This document shows positions 16,857 to 24,813 of a stretch of 64,000 bases of DNA, piece after piece. A program made the translations under genes and the position numbers. The notes under the pieces are model-generated. The model worked only from the letters and a program-made list of their open reading frames with translations. It was not told the origin of the DNA and ran no database searches. Every line of letters begins with the position of its first letter. The stretch's first letter is position 1. The stretch covers positions 186,001 to 250,000 of the forward strand of contig JARGOB010000003.1 of NCBI GenBank assembly GCA_029212925.1, written 5' to 3'. The DNA is from Coxiellaceae bacterium (GTDB lineage: Bacteria; Pseudomonadota; Gammaproteobacteria; Coxiellales; Coxiellaceae).

Positions 16857-18158
16857 ATGGCCAATAAAAAACTGTTATTGCAGGTCTGGACAGTTTGTGC
16901 ATTAGGTTTGTTTATCGATGGCTATGGTTTGTATATTGCATCCGTGGCGGAACCTTTTTTCCAGCGACAATTCCAACTGAGTTCCCTATGGCTAGGCTTG
17001 GCACAAGCCGCTGCACCTATGGGTGCAGCAATTGGTGCGATTTTAATTGGTCCACTTTCTGATCGTTTAGGTCGAAAATCCATGTTGGTGGTTAATTTTA
17101 TCATGTTGGTTGCAGCCGCTTTATTAAGTGCGATTGCTTGGAATGCTATCAGTCTTGTGTTATTTCGGTTTTTTGTCGGCTTAGGGGTTGGTGCCGACTA
17201 TCCGTTAAGTGCGGCGTATTTGGCTGAAATGTCACCGAATCGATCGCGCGGAAAATTAATGGCCTCGGCTATGTTTGTCAATTGCTTGGCGGCGCCAGCT
17301 GCCGTAACGGTTGGATTTATTATATTTACAATATATCCCCACATTGATGCGTGGCGTTATTTTTTCGCTTTTGGTGCTATTCCTGCCATGGTGTGTTTGG
17401 CGCTACGTGCTAACTTACCCGAAAGTTTGATGTGGCGAGTGATGCAACGTTTAACGCCTAAAGCCAAGCAAACCTCGGGCGCCTTATATCGCCGCTTATT
17501 CGAACCACGCTATTTGTTGATTACCATTGCATTAACCGGTAGTTGGTTTTTTATGGATGTTTCCTATTATGGTGTTGGTTTGTTTACACCTGCACTGTTA
17601 AGTGCGTTTCATTTATCGACTGCTAATGATTTTTTGGTGGATATGGTGAGTATTGTTAAAAGTACGATGGTAGTCACGGCTTTTGTTGCGATGGGGGCGT
17701 TATTATCGATTGGGTTGATTGATAAAATCCCCCACGTTCGTTTACAACGTATTGGTTTTTTTGGTGGCTTTATTGCGCTGTTACTGCTGGGTTTTAGTCA
17801 GCATTTTACTGCTTCGTATACGACGGCTTTAGTAGTGAATTGCTTTATTGTCTATAACATCTTCATTAATTTAGGGCCGGGTATTACCACTTACCTTTTA
17901 CCGACAGAGTACTACTCAACACATATCCGCGCTACCGGACATGGTGTGGCTGCTGGTATAGGTAAATTGGGCGCATTTGTCGGTACGTTTTTTTTGCCAA
18001 TATTGCAAGAAAATATTGGTGTGCATAGAACGGTGTTGATATTGGCTCTGACTTTGCTGTTAGGCTATGCCTGTACGCACTTGCTAAATAAATGCAAACC
18101 GGCTGAAGATTTACTAAAAAGTGAAGAGTCGCCAGTGCCTGAACTGGATGTGTATTGA
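16857..18158 (+). CDS. Major facilitator superfamily transporter
   Basis: The 433-residue protein has about twelve membrane segments and the MFS signature GPLSDRLGRKSML in the loop between segments 2 and 3, with a second copy-like RFFVGLGVGADYPLSAAYLAE around 101-121 that is typical of the sugar:H+ and phosphate:H+ symporter group. A central cytoplasmic loop (MQRLTPKAKQTSGALYRRLF) separates the halves. The C-terminus is acidic. Substrate cannot be read from the sequence; an organic acid, phosphate or sugar is possible. The ATG has a good ribosome site (GATGGAGAC). It is one of the genes inserted between miaA and hflX. Confidence 0.85.
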   Translation: MANKKLLLQVWTVCALGLFIDGYGLYIASVAEPFFQRQFQLSSLWLGLAQAAAPMGAAIGAILIGPLSDRLGRKSMLVVNFIMLVAAALLSAIAWNAISLVLFRFFVGLGVGADYPLSAAYLAEMSPNRSRGKLMASAMFVNCLAAPAAVTVGFIIFTIYPHIDAWRYFFAFGAIPAMVCLALRANLPESLMWRVMQRLTPKAKQTSGALYRRLFEPRYLLITIALTGSWFFMDVSYYGVGLFTPALLSAFHLSTANDFLVDMVSIVKSTMVVTAFVAMGALLSIGLIDKIPHVRLQRIGFFGGFIALLLLGFSQHFTASYTTALVVNCFIVYNIFINLGPGITTYLLPTEYYSTHIRATGHGVAAGIGKLGAFVGTFFLPILQENIGVHRTVLILALTLLLGYACTHLLNKCKPAEDLLKSEESPVPELDVY

Positions 18159-18442
18159 AGTGATTGCAACGGTTTTTAACGTCAACTGAAAATTGATGTT
18201 TACACACTGTTGAGGTGGTTAACCTAAACGTGTTGTGTTACAACGATTATAGGATGGCAGTTTATCTGCGAGCTTTTATAAAGTTTTTAAACGACTGCCT
18301 GTCTGCTGTGCCGTGGGAGGCTAGTGTTGTTTGATTCGTTCATTCCGCACTATTCAGAGAGGAGCAGCAGCAACAGGCCTACAAAGTACAGCGTAAACAA
18401 CTTAGCTAATCTGACAGGTTAAGTGTGTTGGAGTCGATTTTT
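18159..18442. other. Gene-free stretch with GGA motifs and a possible stem
   Basis: No coding frame is convincing here. The segment CCTGTCTGCTG near 18298 can pair with CAGCAGCAACAGG near 18367, with a 2-base bulge, enclosing about 55 bases. Four GGA triplets (ATAGGATGG, GGGAGG, GAGGAG, TTGGAG) occur, as in CsrA-binding small RNAs, and a T-run follows near 18437. This is suggestive only. Confidence 0.2.
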
Positions 18443-18985
18443 TTATTTCGATGGGGTGGGTGCGCGTTGAGCTTCTACATGTTCAGCGCTTTTGTGCCCG
18501 GCAGTAGGCCTGGTTGCAGTAAGAATACTATGCGTATGCAGGGCAGAATGTGTCGCCGGCACAATTGAAAACTGACCACTGCTGGTTACTTCAACAAACG
18601 GGTCCTGGCCATGCGCTGCATATGTCTGCGATAAACCATATAAAAGTTCACTTGTTAATTCAGTATCATTTCTCTGTGTGGCTAGCCACTTCGATTCATC
18701 AGGAACCGGTTCGCATGTCGTACAAGTTATCAATAAGCTCTCTTGGGCTCGTTCTACAGCATGTTTTGCTACACCCGTCTTACATTCGCTGAGTAGCGAC
18801 AGGCAGCTTTTTGTATATACCTCAATGGTAGGCTTAACAGGTTCATCGGACATGGAACACTTCAAAGCATGTTCTCGTGCTCCATATAGAACGGTCCTCA
18901 CAAATAACAATTCAATCTCTTCCGCGATACGGTGCGTATTGTTGGCGTTAGTAATGTCACTGACGTAGTTTTCGAAACTTGGCAT
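18443..18985 (-). CDS. Hypothetical protein, 180 residues
   Basis: I do not recognise this protein. It is hydrophilic, without signal peptide or membrane segment, with helices in the first half (HRIAEEIELLFVRTVLYGAREHALKC) and several Cys residues (SMSDE, CLSLLSECKTG, ITCTTCEP). The tail is His/Pro/Thr-rich and ends in APTPSK. ATG 18985 is preceded by GAGAT at a suitable distance. The size and composition suit a small secreted effector, but nothing proves that. The overlapping plus-strand frames are shorter and have no ribosome sites. Confidence 0.6.
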   Translation of the reverse strand: MPSFENYVSDITNANNTHRIAEEIELLFVRTVLYGAREHALKCSMSDEPVKPTIEVYTKSCLSLLSECKTGVAKHAVERAQESLLITCTTCEPVPDESKWLATQRNDTELTSELLYGLSQTYAAHGQDPFVEVTSSGQFSIVPATHSALHTHSILTATRPTAGHKSAEHVEAQRAPTPSK

Positions 18986-19023
18986 AGGAATTATCTCATC
19001 TGATAGAGGGCGTCATATAATAA

Positions 19024-19257
19024 CATAATGATGGTGAGTTAGGGGTTGTTCCATTAAATCTCGAGCTTATTAGTGATTACTGCGGCACTTATTTTACTTC
19101 TGCTGATATTTTAAAATACATTCCTGAAAATGCGCGCGAAGCATTTGCCATTAGTGCTGAACGACAGCTTGATCTTCGGGATATTGATGTGACTGCTGAA
19201 TTGCAAGCAATGATACAAGAAGAGCTGCAAAATAATGCACAAGCATGCCGTAAATAG
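19024..19257 (+). pseudogene. 5'-truncated gene remnant
   Basis: A 77-codon frame with protein-like composition (segments LELISDYCGTYFTSADILKY and AREAFAISAERQLDLRD) ends at TAG 19255-19257 but has no plausible start codon; it begins directly after an in-frame TAA at 19021-19023. It looks like the C-terminus of a lost gene. The rest of the 18986-19386 gap shows nothing else that I can support. Confidence 0.45.
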
Positions 19258-19386
19258 TGTACGCCTGGCTCGAGTCAGATATTAGTACATTCAATGTATG
19301 GTAATTAATAATTAGCGTTTTTTAGGGTTGCGCTAGTGATGTACTCTATCCACGTATGTTAATAATAAGCTGAGTGGGTAAATAGT

Positions 19387-20997
19387 ATGAATGACGAAGC
19401 GTTTGAGGCGTTAATTAGCGAATTTAATTTGATTAATTATGATCAGTTCGATGAATTCAATCAGGCCGTAAATTTTGATGAGTTATCGCATGATCAGTTA
19501 AATAGACTGCTTAAAGCGTGTATAACGGATGGTCGATCATATATTGTTCTGCTTGTTCAAAACAATCCTCAACAGTTAAAGATAATATTTGATAAGTACT
19601 ATTCCTCTATAGCTAAATTTATTTTGCTACAAACGCGATGTAGGGATGATGCGACTCCTACGATGTATCTGGCTCAATTCACCCCGGATTACCTTGCGAT
19701 TTACTGGGGCGATCTATCGATGCATCAAAGGGTTCAATTATTATCGTTAAAAAAAAATGATGGTTGGGCGGCGATAACGCACGTGGTTTGCCATCAGCCT
19801 GAGTATCTTGCGACGTGCTTGCATGGCTTATCCACTGACCAAAGGATTCAACTATTGTCAATTAAAAGCAACAAGGGCTGGATGGTCTTAATGCTCATGG
19901 CTTATCATCATCCGCATCATTTTATTGCATGCCTGAATGGGGAGTTGATAAAGGAAAGGGGTAGGTTATTGTCACTTGAAAATGCTGATGGCTTGACTGC
20001 TTTATTGGTTTTGGCCCGTTATCACCCTGCTGATCTTGTTGCCGTTTTGAGTGATTTTTCACTGGCTCAGCGCTTTAAATTACTAAACACTAGAAATAGT
20101 AATAATCTTTCTGTAGTAGATGAGTTGGTTGCACCCGAGCAATCATGGCCGATCATTTTGAGGGTTTCTGCAGCCGCTAATCCCCTAGAAAAAATTAGAA
20201 ATATATTGTTCGCTGAGCCCCCGGAAAAAATTCAAGATGATTTAGACATACTATTAAGGTTGTACATAAAAATGCAAAAATCGGCTTTTCAAAATGCAGT
20301 CTTTAGCGGTAATTTAAGGCACAAGATTGATGGTGCATCGGTATTACTGCAAGCGTGTGGTGGCGAAACTGCTGCCGATTTTGTTGATATATCCAGCGAG
20401 GTAATGGAAAAGGCCTTGCTAGAAAAACGCTGGAATCGCAGTGCGTCTACCTTAACAATGCTGTTTAACATATTTAAATTCAAATACCCTAATTGTGATA
20501 TTAGGTATTCATGGAGGGTTGAGCAAAAACTGCAAGACGTCCTTTCGGTTGAAACAGTCGGCGTACAAATGAAACGATTACCGTCAGTTCTGCCGTTACC
20601 GCAAGCGCCACCGCCGAATTATGATGAGGTGATGGGCTGCACTAGTCAAACTGCTGCGCAGGGTGATTCGCTAAAGGTAGTGATTGATCCACCACCCAGT
20701 TATGATCAGGTGATGAATGACGCTGGTCGCACGGTCGTGTCGTCTGTTTCGTTAACAGGGGTTAGCGAATTGCCCAACGAGCAATTTATGCGTAACGAAG
20801 GGGAGCCGTGTTTTCTTCAGGAAGAGGTGTTAGCGAATAAGCCTGCGGTAGAAGAAACCAAAGCAACTATAAGTCCTTACGCTGCAATGACAGTGTTCGA
20901 ATGCCTTAAATTACCAAGGGCACCAACAGCTCAATTGACTGATATGAATGCTGAGCTTGAAAAGGAGTGTGTGGCCATAGGTGTGCTATTCCCATAG
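19387..20997 (+). CDS. Repeat protein with two PPxY (WW-domain ligand) motifs, putative effector
   Basis: Residues about 75-255 contain four to five degenerate repeats of roughly 36 residues of the form QR-LLS-N-GW--L---YHP--L-ACL, an ankyrin-like helix pair pattern. A helical middle follows. The C-terminal third is disordered-looking and contains PPNY at 409-412 (context APPPNYDEV) and PPSY at 436-439 (context DPPPSYDQV), two near-perfect PPxY motifs that in eukaryotic and viral proteins bind WW domains of Nedd4-family ubiquitin ligases. There is no signal peptide or membrane segment. A role as a host-acting secreted protein is inference. The start at ATG 19387 has GTGGG upstream. Confidence 0.8.
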   Translation: MNDEAFEALISEFNLINYDQFDEFNQAVNFDELSHDQLNRLLKACITDGRSYIVLLVQNNPQQLKIIFDKYYSSIAKFILLQTRCRDDATPTMYLAQFTPDYLAIYWGDLSMHQRVQLLSLKKNDGWAAITHVVCHQPEYLATCLHGLSTDQRIQLLSIKSNKGWMVLMLMAYHHPHHFIACLNGELIKERGRLLSLENADGLTALLVLARYHPADLVAVLSDFSLAQRFKLLNTRNSNNLSVVDELVAPEQSWPIILRVSAAANPLEKIRNILFAEPPEKIQDDLDILLRLYIKMQKSAFQNAVFSGNLRHKIDGASVLLQACGGETAADFVDISSEVMEKALLEKRWNRSASTLTMLFNIFKFKYPNCDIRYSWRVEQKLQDVLSVETVGVQMKRLPSVLPLPQAPPPNYDEVMGCTSQTAAQGDSLKVVIDPPPSYDQVMNDAGRTVVSSVSLTGVSELPNEQFMRNEGEPCFLQEEVLANKPAVEETKATISPYAAMTVFECLKLPRAPTAQLTDMNAELEKECVAIGVLFP

Positions 20998-21017
20998 GTG
21001 ATCCTTCGGAGGGAGGG

Positions 21018-21045
21018 ATGACTAATACTGTATTTTGTGTATAAT
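21018..21045 (+). promoter_or_regulatory. Candidate promoter of hflX, predicted leaderless transcript
   Basis: ATGACT at 21018-21023 and a perfect TATAAT at 21040-21045 are separated by 16 bases. The expected start site is near 21052, directly before ATG 21053, and no ribosome site precedes that ATG. hflX is normally transcribed with hfq upstream; here it appears to have its own promoter. Confidence 0.5.
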
Positions 21046-21052
21046 CGCCGCC

Positions 21053-22336
21053 ATGAGAACATCCAAAGATTCATTTATTGATCGTCATCGCGGCGGAGAG
21101 CGCGCGTTGTTGATGTACGTCGACTGCAATAACGGCGATGACTACGAAGAATTCCTTAGCTTGGCATTTTCGTCAGGCATTAAAGTCATTGATGTAATGA
21201 AGGTTAAGCGTAAACGACTTGAAGCCACCTACCTTATTGGTAAGGGCAAGGTTGATGAGTTGGTTGATCGTGTTAAGCAGCATGAAATTGAAGTGGTGAT
21301 TACCAATCGTACATTAACACCAGCGCAAGGCCGTAACTTAGAAAAACGTACGGAATGTCGGGTGTTGGATCGAACCGAGTTAATTCTTGATATCTTTGCT
21401 AGCCGTGCGCGCAGTTACGAAGGCCGCTTACAAGTTGAGCTGGCTCAACTGCAACATTTATCCAGCCGTCTAGTGCGTGGTTGGACTCACTTGGAACGCC
21501 AAAAGGGCGGTATTGGTTTGCGCGGCCCGGGTGAAACCCAATTAGAAACCGATCGACGTTTATTGGCGATGCGCATTAAGTCACTCAAGAAGCATTTAGA
21601 AAAAGTGGTGAAGCAGCGTGAACAAAGTCGACGTGGCCGTAAAAGGGCACAAGTGCCAACGGTATCGTTGGTGGGGTACACCAATGCGGGTAAGTCGTCA
21701 TTATTTAATCGTTTAACCGATGCCAGTGTCTATGCCAAAGATCAATTGTTTGCCACATTGGATCCGACATTACGCCGGGTAAAACTAGCGCCATATGGCG
21801 ATGTGATTTTAGCGGATACCGTAGGTTTTGTGCGTGATTTGCCGCATTCATTGGTGGCGGCGTTTCGCGCCACATTAGAAGAGGTGTGTCAGGCAGATTT
21901 ATTGTTGCACGTGGTTGATGCATTTGATGAGCAGCGTGATGACATGATGGTGGCTGTTAATGCAGTGCTGAAAGAAATCGAAGCCGATGATATTCCTCAG
22001 TTGCAGGTGTATAACAAAATTGATTGCCGTGATGGTTTTGAACCGCGCGTTGACGTTGATGAAGCCGGTAAACCTGTGCGCGTATGGGTTTCAGCATTGA
22101 CGGGTGATGGTTTTGATTTATTGCAACAGGCGATTATCGATCGGCTAGCCGTAGAAATGATTCGTACAACTATTACATTGGCACCCGAACAAGCACGTGT
22201 GCGTGCATTATTGTATCAACGCGGCGCTGTGTTAAACGAACAAGTCACCGAGCTTGGTCATTGGCAGGTTGAAATAGAAGTTGAACAAGAATTACTTGAC
22301 CAGCTAATGCACAATACGCGCGCTAATGACGATTAA
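21053..22336 (+). CDS. hflX: Ribosome-associated GTPase HflX
   Basis: HflX is a GTPase that splits or rescues stalled ribosomes. The N-terminal HflX domain (RALLMYVDCN, YLIGKGKVDEL, LTPAQGRNLE) is followed by GPGETQLETDRR and the GTPase domain: G1 GYTNAGKSSL, G2 region DATLDPT-like TLDPTLRRV, G3 DTVGFVRDLP, G4 NKID. The start is ATG 21053 because FIDRHRGGERALL aligns with the family N-terminus; the TTG at 21035 would lie inside the promoter. It heads hflX-hflK-hflC. Length is normal. Confidence 0.95.
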   Translation: MRTSKDSFIDRHRGGERALLMYVDCNNGDDYEEFLSLAFSSGIKVIDVMKVKRKRLEATYLIGKGKVDELVDRVKQHEIEVVITNRTLTPAQGRNLEKRTECRVLDRTELILDIFASRARSYEGRLQVELAQLQHLSSRLVRGWTHLERQKGGIGLRGPGETQLETDRRLLAMRIKSLKKHLEKVVKQREQSRRGRKRAQVPTVSLVGYTNAGKSSLFNRLTDASVYAKDQLFATLDPTLRRVKLAPYGDVILADTVGFVRDLPHSLVAAFRATLEEVCQADLLLHVVDAFDEQRDDMMVAVNAVLKEIEADDIPQLQVYNKIDCRDGFEPRVDVDEAGKPVRVWVSALTGDGFDLLQQAIIDRLAVEMIRTTITLAPEQARVRALLYQRGAVLNEQVTELGHWQVEIEVEQELLDQLMHNTRANDD

Positions 22337-22426
22337 TAACAGCAATTGTTAACTCTTGTTTGAATGGTATTACTGTTTAGCGTAAAATCATTCTTTCTTA
22401 AAGTATTTTTTTGGAGTGACAGCCTG

Positions 22427-23617
22427 ATGGCTTGGAATGATGACAACAAAGATAAAGATCCGTGGAGTGGCCGTGGTAATAATGACGGAAGCCCGCCAGA
22501 TTTAGGTAAAATTTTTGGTAATGCGTTTAAAAAAGCCAAAGCAAAAGCTGGAGGTTCCGGTGGATCGGGCGGTGATGAAGACAGTAACCGTGGTTTAGGT
22601 ATTATTATCGGCGCAGTTGTCGCAGTGATAGTTGTGTTGTGGTTCCTATCGGGCATTTTTGTTGTGCCACCTACGGATCAAGCGGTCGTGCTGCGTTTTG
22701 GTAAATACATGGAGACGGTTGGTCCAGGTATGCACTGGATACCACAGATGATTCAGTCTAAATATGAAGTGAATGTGCAACAAATTAATTCATTTGATTA
22801 CCAATCAGAGATGTTGACCGAAGATGAGAATATTGTGTCAGCGACGATTGCTGTGCAATACCGCATTGGAAATCCAGAGAACTTCTTATTTAATGTAGTT
22901 GGTCCGATAAATACGTTAAAAGAGGCTACATCAAGTGCCTTGCGTCAGGTGGTTGGCGAAACAACGCTGGACGATATATTGACGATTGGTCGTCAAAAAG
23001 TGCGTTCTGAAGTGCAGCAGCAATTAACCTCTATCTTAACCAGCTACAAGACTGGTATTGAGGTTACGGATGTGAACTTACAGCCTGCCAAACCACCAGC
23101 AGAAGTAACAGCAGCATTTGATGATGCGATAAAAGCGCGTGAAGATGAGCAAAAGTATATTAATCAGGCAGAAGCTTATGCGCGCCAAGTAGAGTCTAAA
23201 GTGAAAGGGCAGGTAGCACGTATCCAACAAGATGCTAAGGCTTACAAGCAGCAGATTGTATTAGAGTCGCAAGGTAAAACTGCACGTTATTTAGCTTTAT
23301 TAGTGCCTTACAAATTAGCGCCGGCTGTGACACGTGAGCGTATGTACTTCGATGCTATCAGTCAAATTTTAGCGAATACTGTTAATGTGTTTGATGAAAC
23401 CAACGGCCGAAATATTTTATATTTACCGGTGGACGGCAAACACAGCGTTAAAGCTAACAACACACCACAAGTGCCGTACCGTGCTGAAGTGTCAGCGAGC
23501 AGCACATCAAGTCATATCAATGGTTCGTCGAATGCGCGTACCGCAGCATTTGCCGCTGATGGTGCTTTGTTCCCTAATCGGCCTAGCAACTCTAATCCAT
23601 ACGGAGATCTAAACTAA
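22427..23617 (+). CDS. hflK: HflK, membrane regulator of FtsH protease
   Basis: HflK and HflC form a large periplasmic SPFH-domain cage around the FtsH protease in the inner membrane. The N-terminus MAWNDDNKDKDPW is the family signature and fixes the start at ATG 22427, with GGAG at 22413; longer readings from 22364 are not supported. A Gly-rich cytoplasmic segment is followed by one membrane helix (about 50-72), the SPFH domain and a coiled coil with many Glu/Ala/Lys residues (about 225-300). The tail is Asn/Ser-rich. The stop overlaps the hflC start by one base. Confidence 0.95.
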   Translation: MAWNDDNKDKDPWSGRGNNDGSPPDLGKIFGNAFKKAKAKAGGSGGSGGDEDSNRGLGIIIGAVVAVIVVLWFLSGIFVVPPTDQAVVLRFGKYMETVGPGMHWIPQMIQSKYEVNVQQINSFDYQSEMLTEDENIVSATIAVQYRIGNPENFLFNVVGPINTLKEATSSALRQVVGETTLDDILTIGRQKVRSEVQQQLTSILTSYKTGIEVTDVNLQPAKPPAEVTAAFDDAIKAREDEQKYINQAEAYARQVESKVKGQVARIQQDAKAYKQQIVLESQGKTARYLALLVPYKLAPAVTRERMYFDAISQILANTVNVFDETNGRNILYLPVDGKHSVKANNTPQVPYRAEVSASSTSSHINGSSNARTAAFAADGALFPNRPSNSNPYGDLN

Positions 23618-24534
23618 TGTCGGCAGTTAAAACATTTTTTATATTTCTCGCCTTTATCGTATTGATTGTACTGTATTCAAGCTTGTATACCGTATATGAA
23701 GGTCAACATGCTTTGGTATTGCGTTTGGGTAAATTGGCAACGGATAAGCAGGGTACCGTTAAGGTGTTTTCCCCTGGTTTACATGCTAAGCCGCCATTTA
23801 TTACGACAGTTCGTGATTTTGATACGCGCTTGCAAACCTTGGATGTTGAGTCTAAGCGTGTGTTAACTGCTGAGCAAAAATACGTGTTGGTAGATTACTA
23901 CGCAAAATGGAAGATTGATGATCTGCCATTGTATTACAAGCGGACAATGGGCAATGCTGGCACTGCTCAAGTGTTGTTGTCACAAAAAATCAATGACGTT
24001 TTACGTGCCGCTTTTGGTAAGCGTACCATTAGCGAGGTTGTCTCTGGTGAGCGCAGTAATATCATGACCATGCTTAAGGATGTAGCCAACAAAAGTGCTG
24101 CAAAGTTGGGTATTGCCGTGACAGATGTGCGTATTAAAGGCATTGAGCTACCTAAACAAGTGCGTAATTCGGTGTTTCAGCGCATGAGCACTGAGCGTGA
24201 ACAGGTAGCGACTAAGCATCGCTCACAAGGTCGAGCGCAAGCTGAAGCCATTCGAGCCAACGCGGATGCTAATGTGACTGTGAAAATGGCAGAAGCCAAA
24301 ACCAATGCTGAAAAAACTCGTGCAAAAGGTGATGCAACTGCTGCAGATGTTTATGCGAAAGCTTACAACAAAGATCCTGAGTTTTATGCTTTCTATCGTA
24401 GCTTGCTAGCCTACAAAGATGTATTCAGCCAAAAAGGCGATGTCATGCTGTTGAATCCGAAGAGTCACTTCTTTAAATATTTTGATAGCTTGAAGCAACA
24501 GAAGGTTTCATCGGTAGCACATACCGCTTCTTAA
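23617..24534 (+). CDS. hflC: HflC, membrane regulator of FtsH protease
   Basis: HflC is the partner of HflK. A single N-terminal membrane helix (about 5-22, FFIFLAFIVLIVLYSSLY) leads into the SPFH domain (VYEGQHALVLRLGK, FSPGLHAKPPF) and an Ala/Glu/Lys-rich coiled coil with RGQAEAIRANAD-type repeats, then a conserved DPEFYAFYRSL block. The length is 305 residues. Translation is coupled to hflK through the TAATG overlap. A REP-like element follows the stop. Confidence 0.95.
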   Translation: MSAVKTFFIFLAFIVLIVLYSSLYTVYEGQHALVLRLGKLATDKQGTVKVFSPGLHAKPPFITTVRDFDTRLQTLDVESKRVLTAEQKYVLVDYYAKWKIDDLPLYYKRTMGNAGTAQVLLSQKINDVLRAAFGKRTISEVVSGERSNIMTMLKDVANKSAAKLGIAVTDVRIKGIELPKQVRNSVFQRMSTEREQVATKHRSQGRAQAEAIRANADANVTVKMAEAKTNAEKTRAKGDATAADVYAKAYNKDPEFYAFYRSLLAYKDVFSQKGDVMLLNPKSHFFKYFDSLKQQKVSSVAHTAS

Positions 24535-24535
24535 T

Positions 24536-24650
24536 CTTGTCATCCCGGGTACTGACTTGCTTGTCATCGCAGGTACTGACTTGCTTGTCATCCCGGCCCC
24601 CGAGCCGGGATCCAGTCAAATCACACAATCCTGGCCTGAGACGGGATCCA
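24536..24650. repeat. REP-like palindrome with a 24-bp tandem array at its head
   Basis: Two 24-bp units (24536-24559 and 24560-24583, starting CTTGTCATC) precede a full palindrome TGTCATCCCGGCCCCCGAGC... ending GGGATCCAG near 24615, followed by a decayed half element with CTGG...GACGGGATCCA near 24630-24650. The tandem unit is the palindrome head plus a short spacer. The remaining bases to 24813 hold nothing I can identify. Confidence 0.8.
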
Positions 24651-24813
24651 CGCTAAGGGAAATACGATAGTTTAGCTGTTCGCCTTGATGGCATGTCCAG
24701 TGCACCTAAACCAGTATCATTCATATCAATGCATAGTAATAAATATAAAGCGTTACTCATAAAGCAGTGAAACATGCTTAAATTACCATTATATAAAGTA
24801 AAGAGTTACTGTT

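Noticed and set aside
22364..22426. 21-residue N-terminal extension of HflK
   Set aside because: The family N-terminus is MAWN and GGAG precedes ATG 22427.
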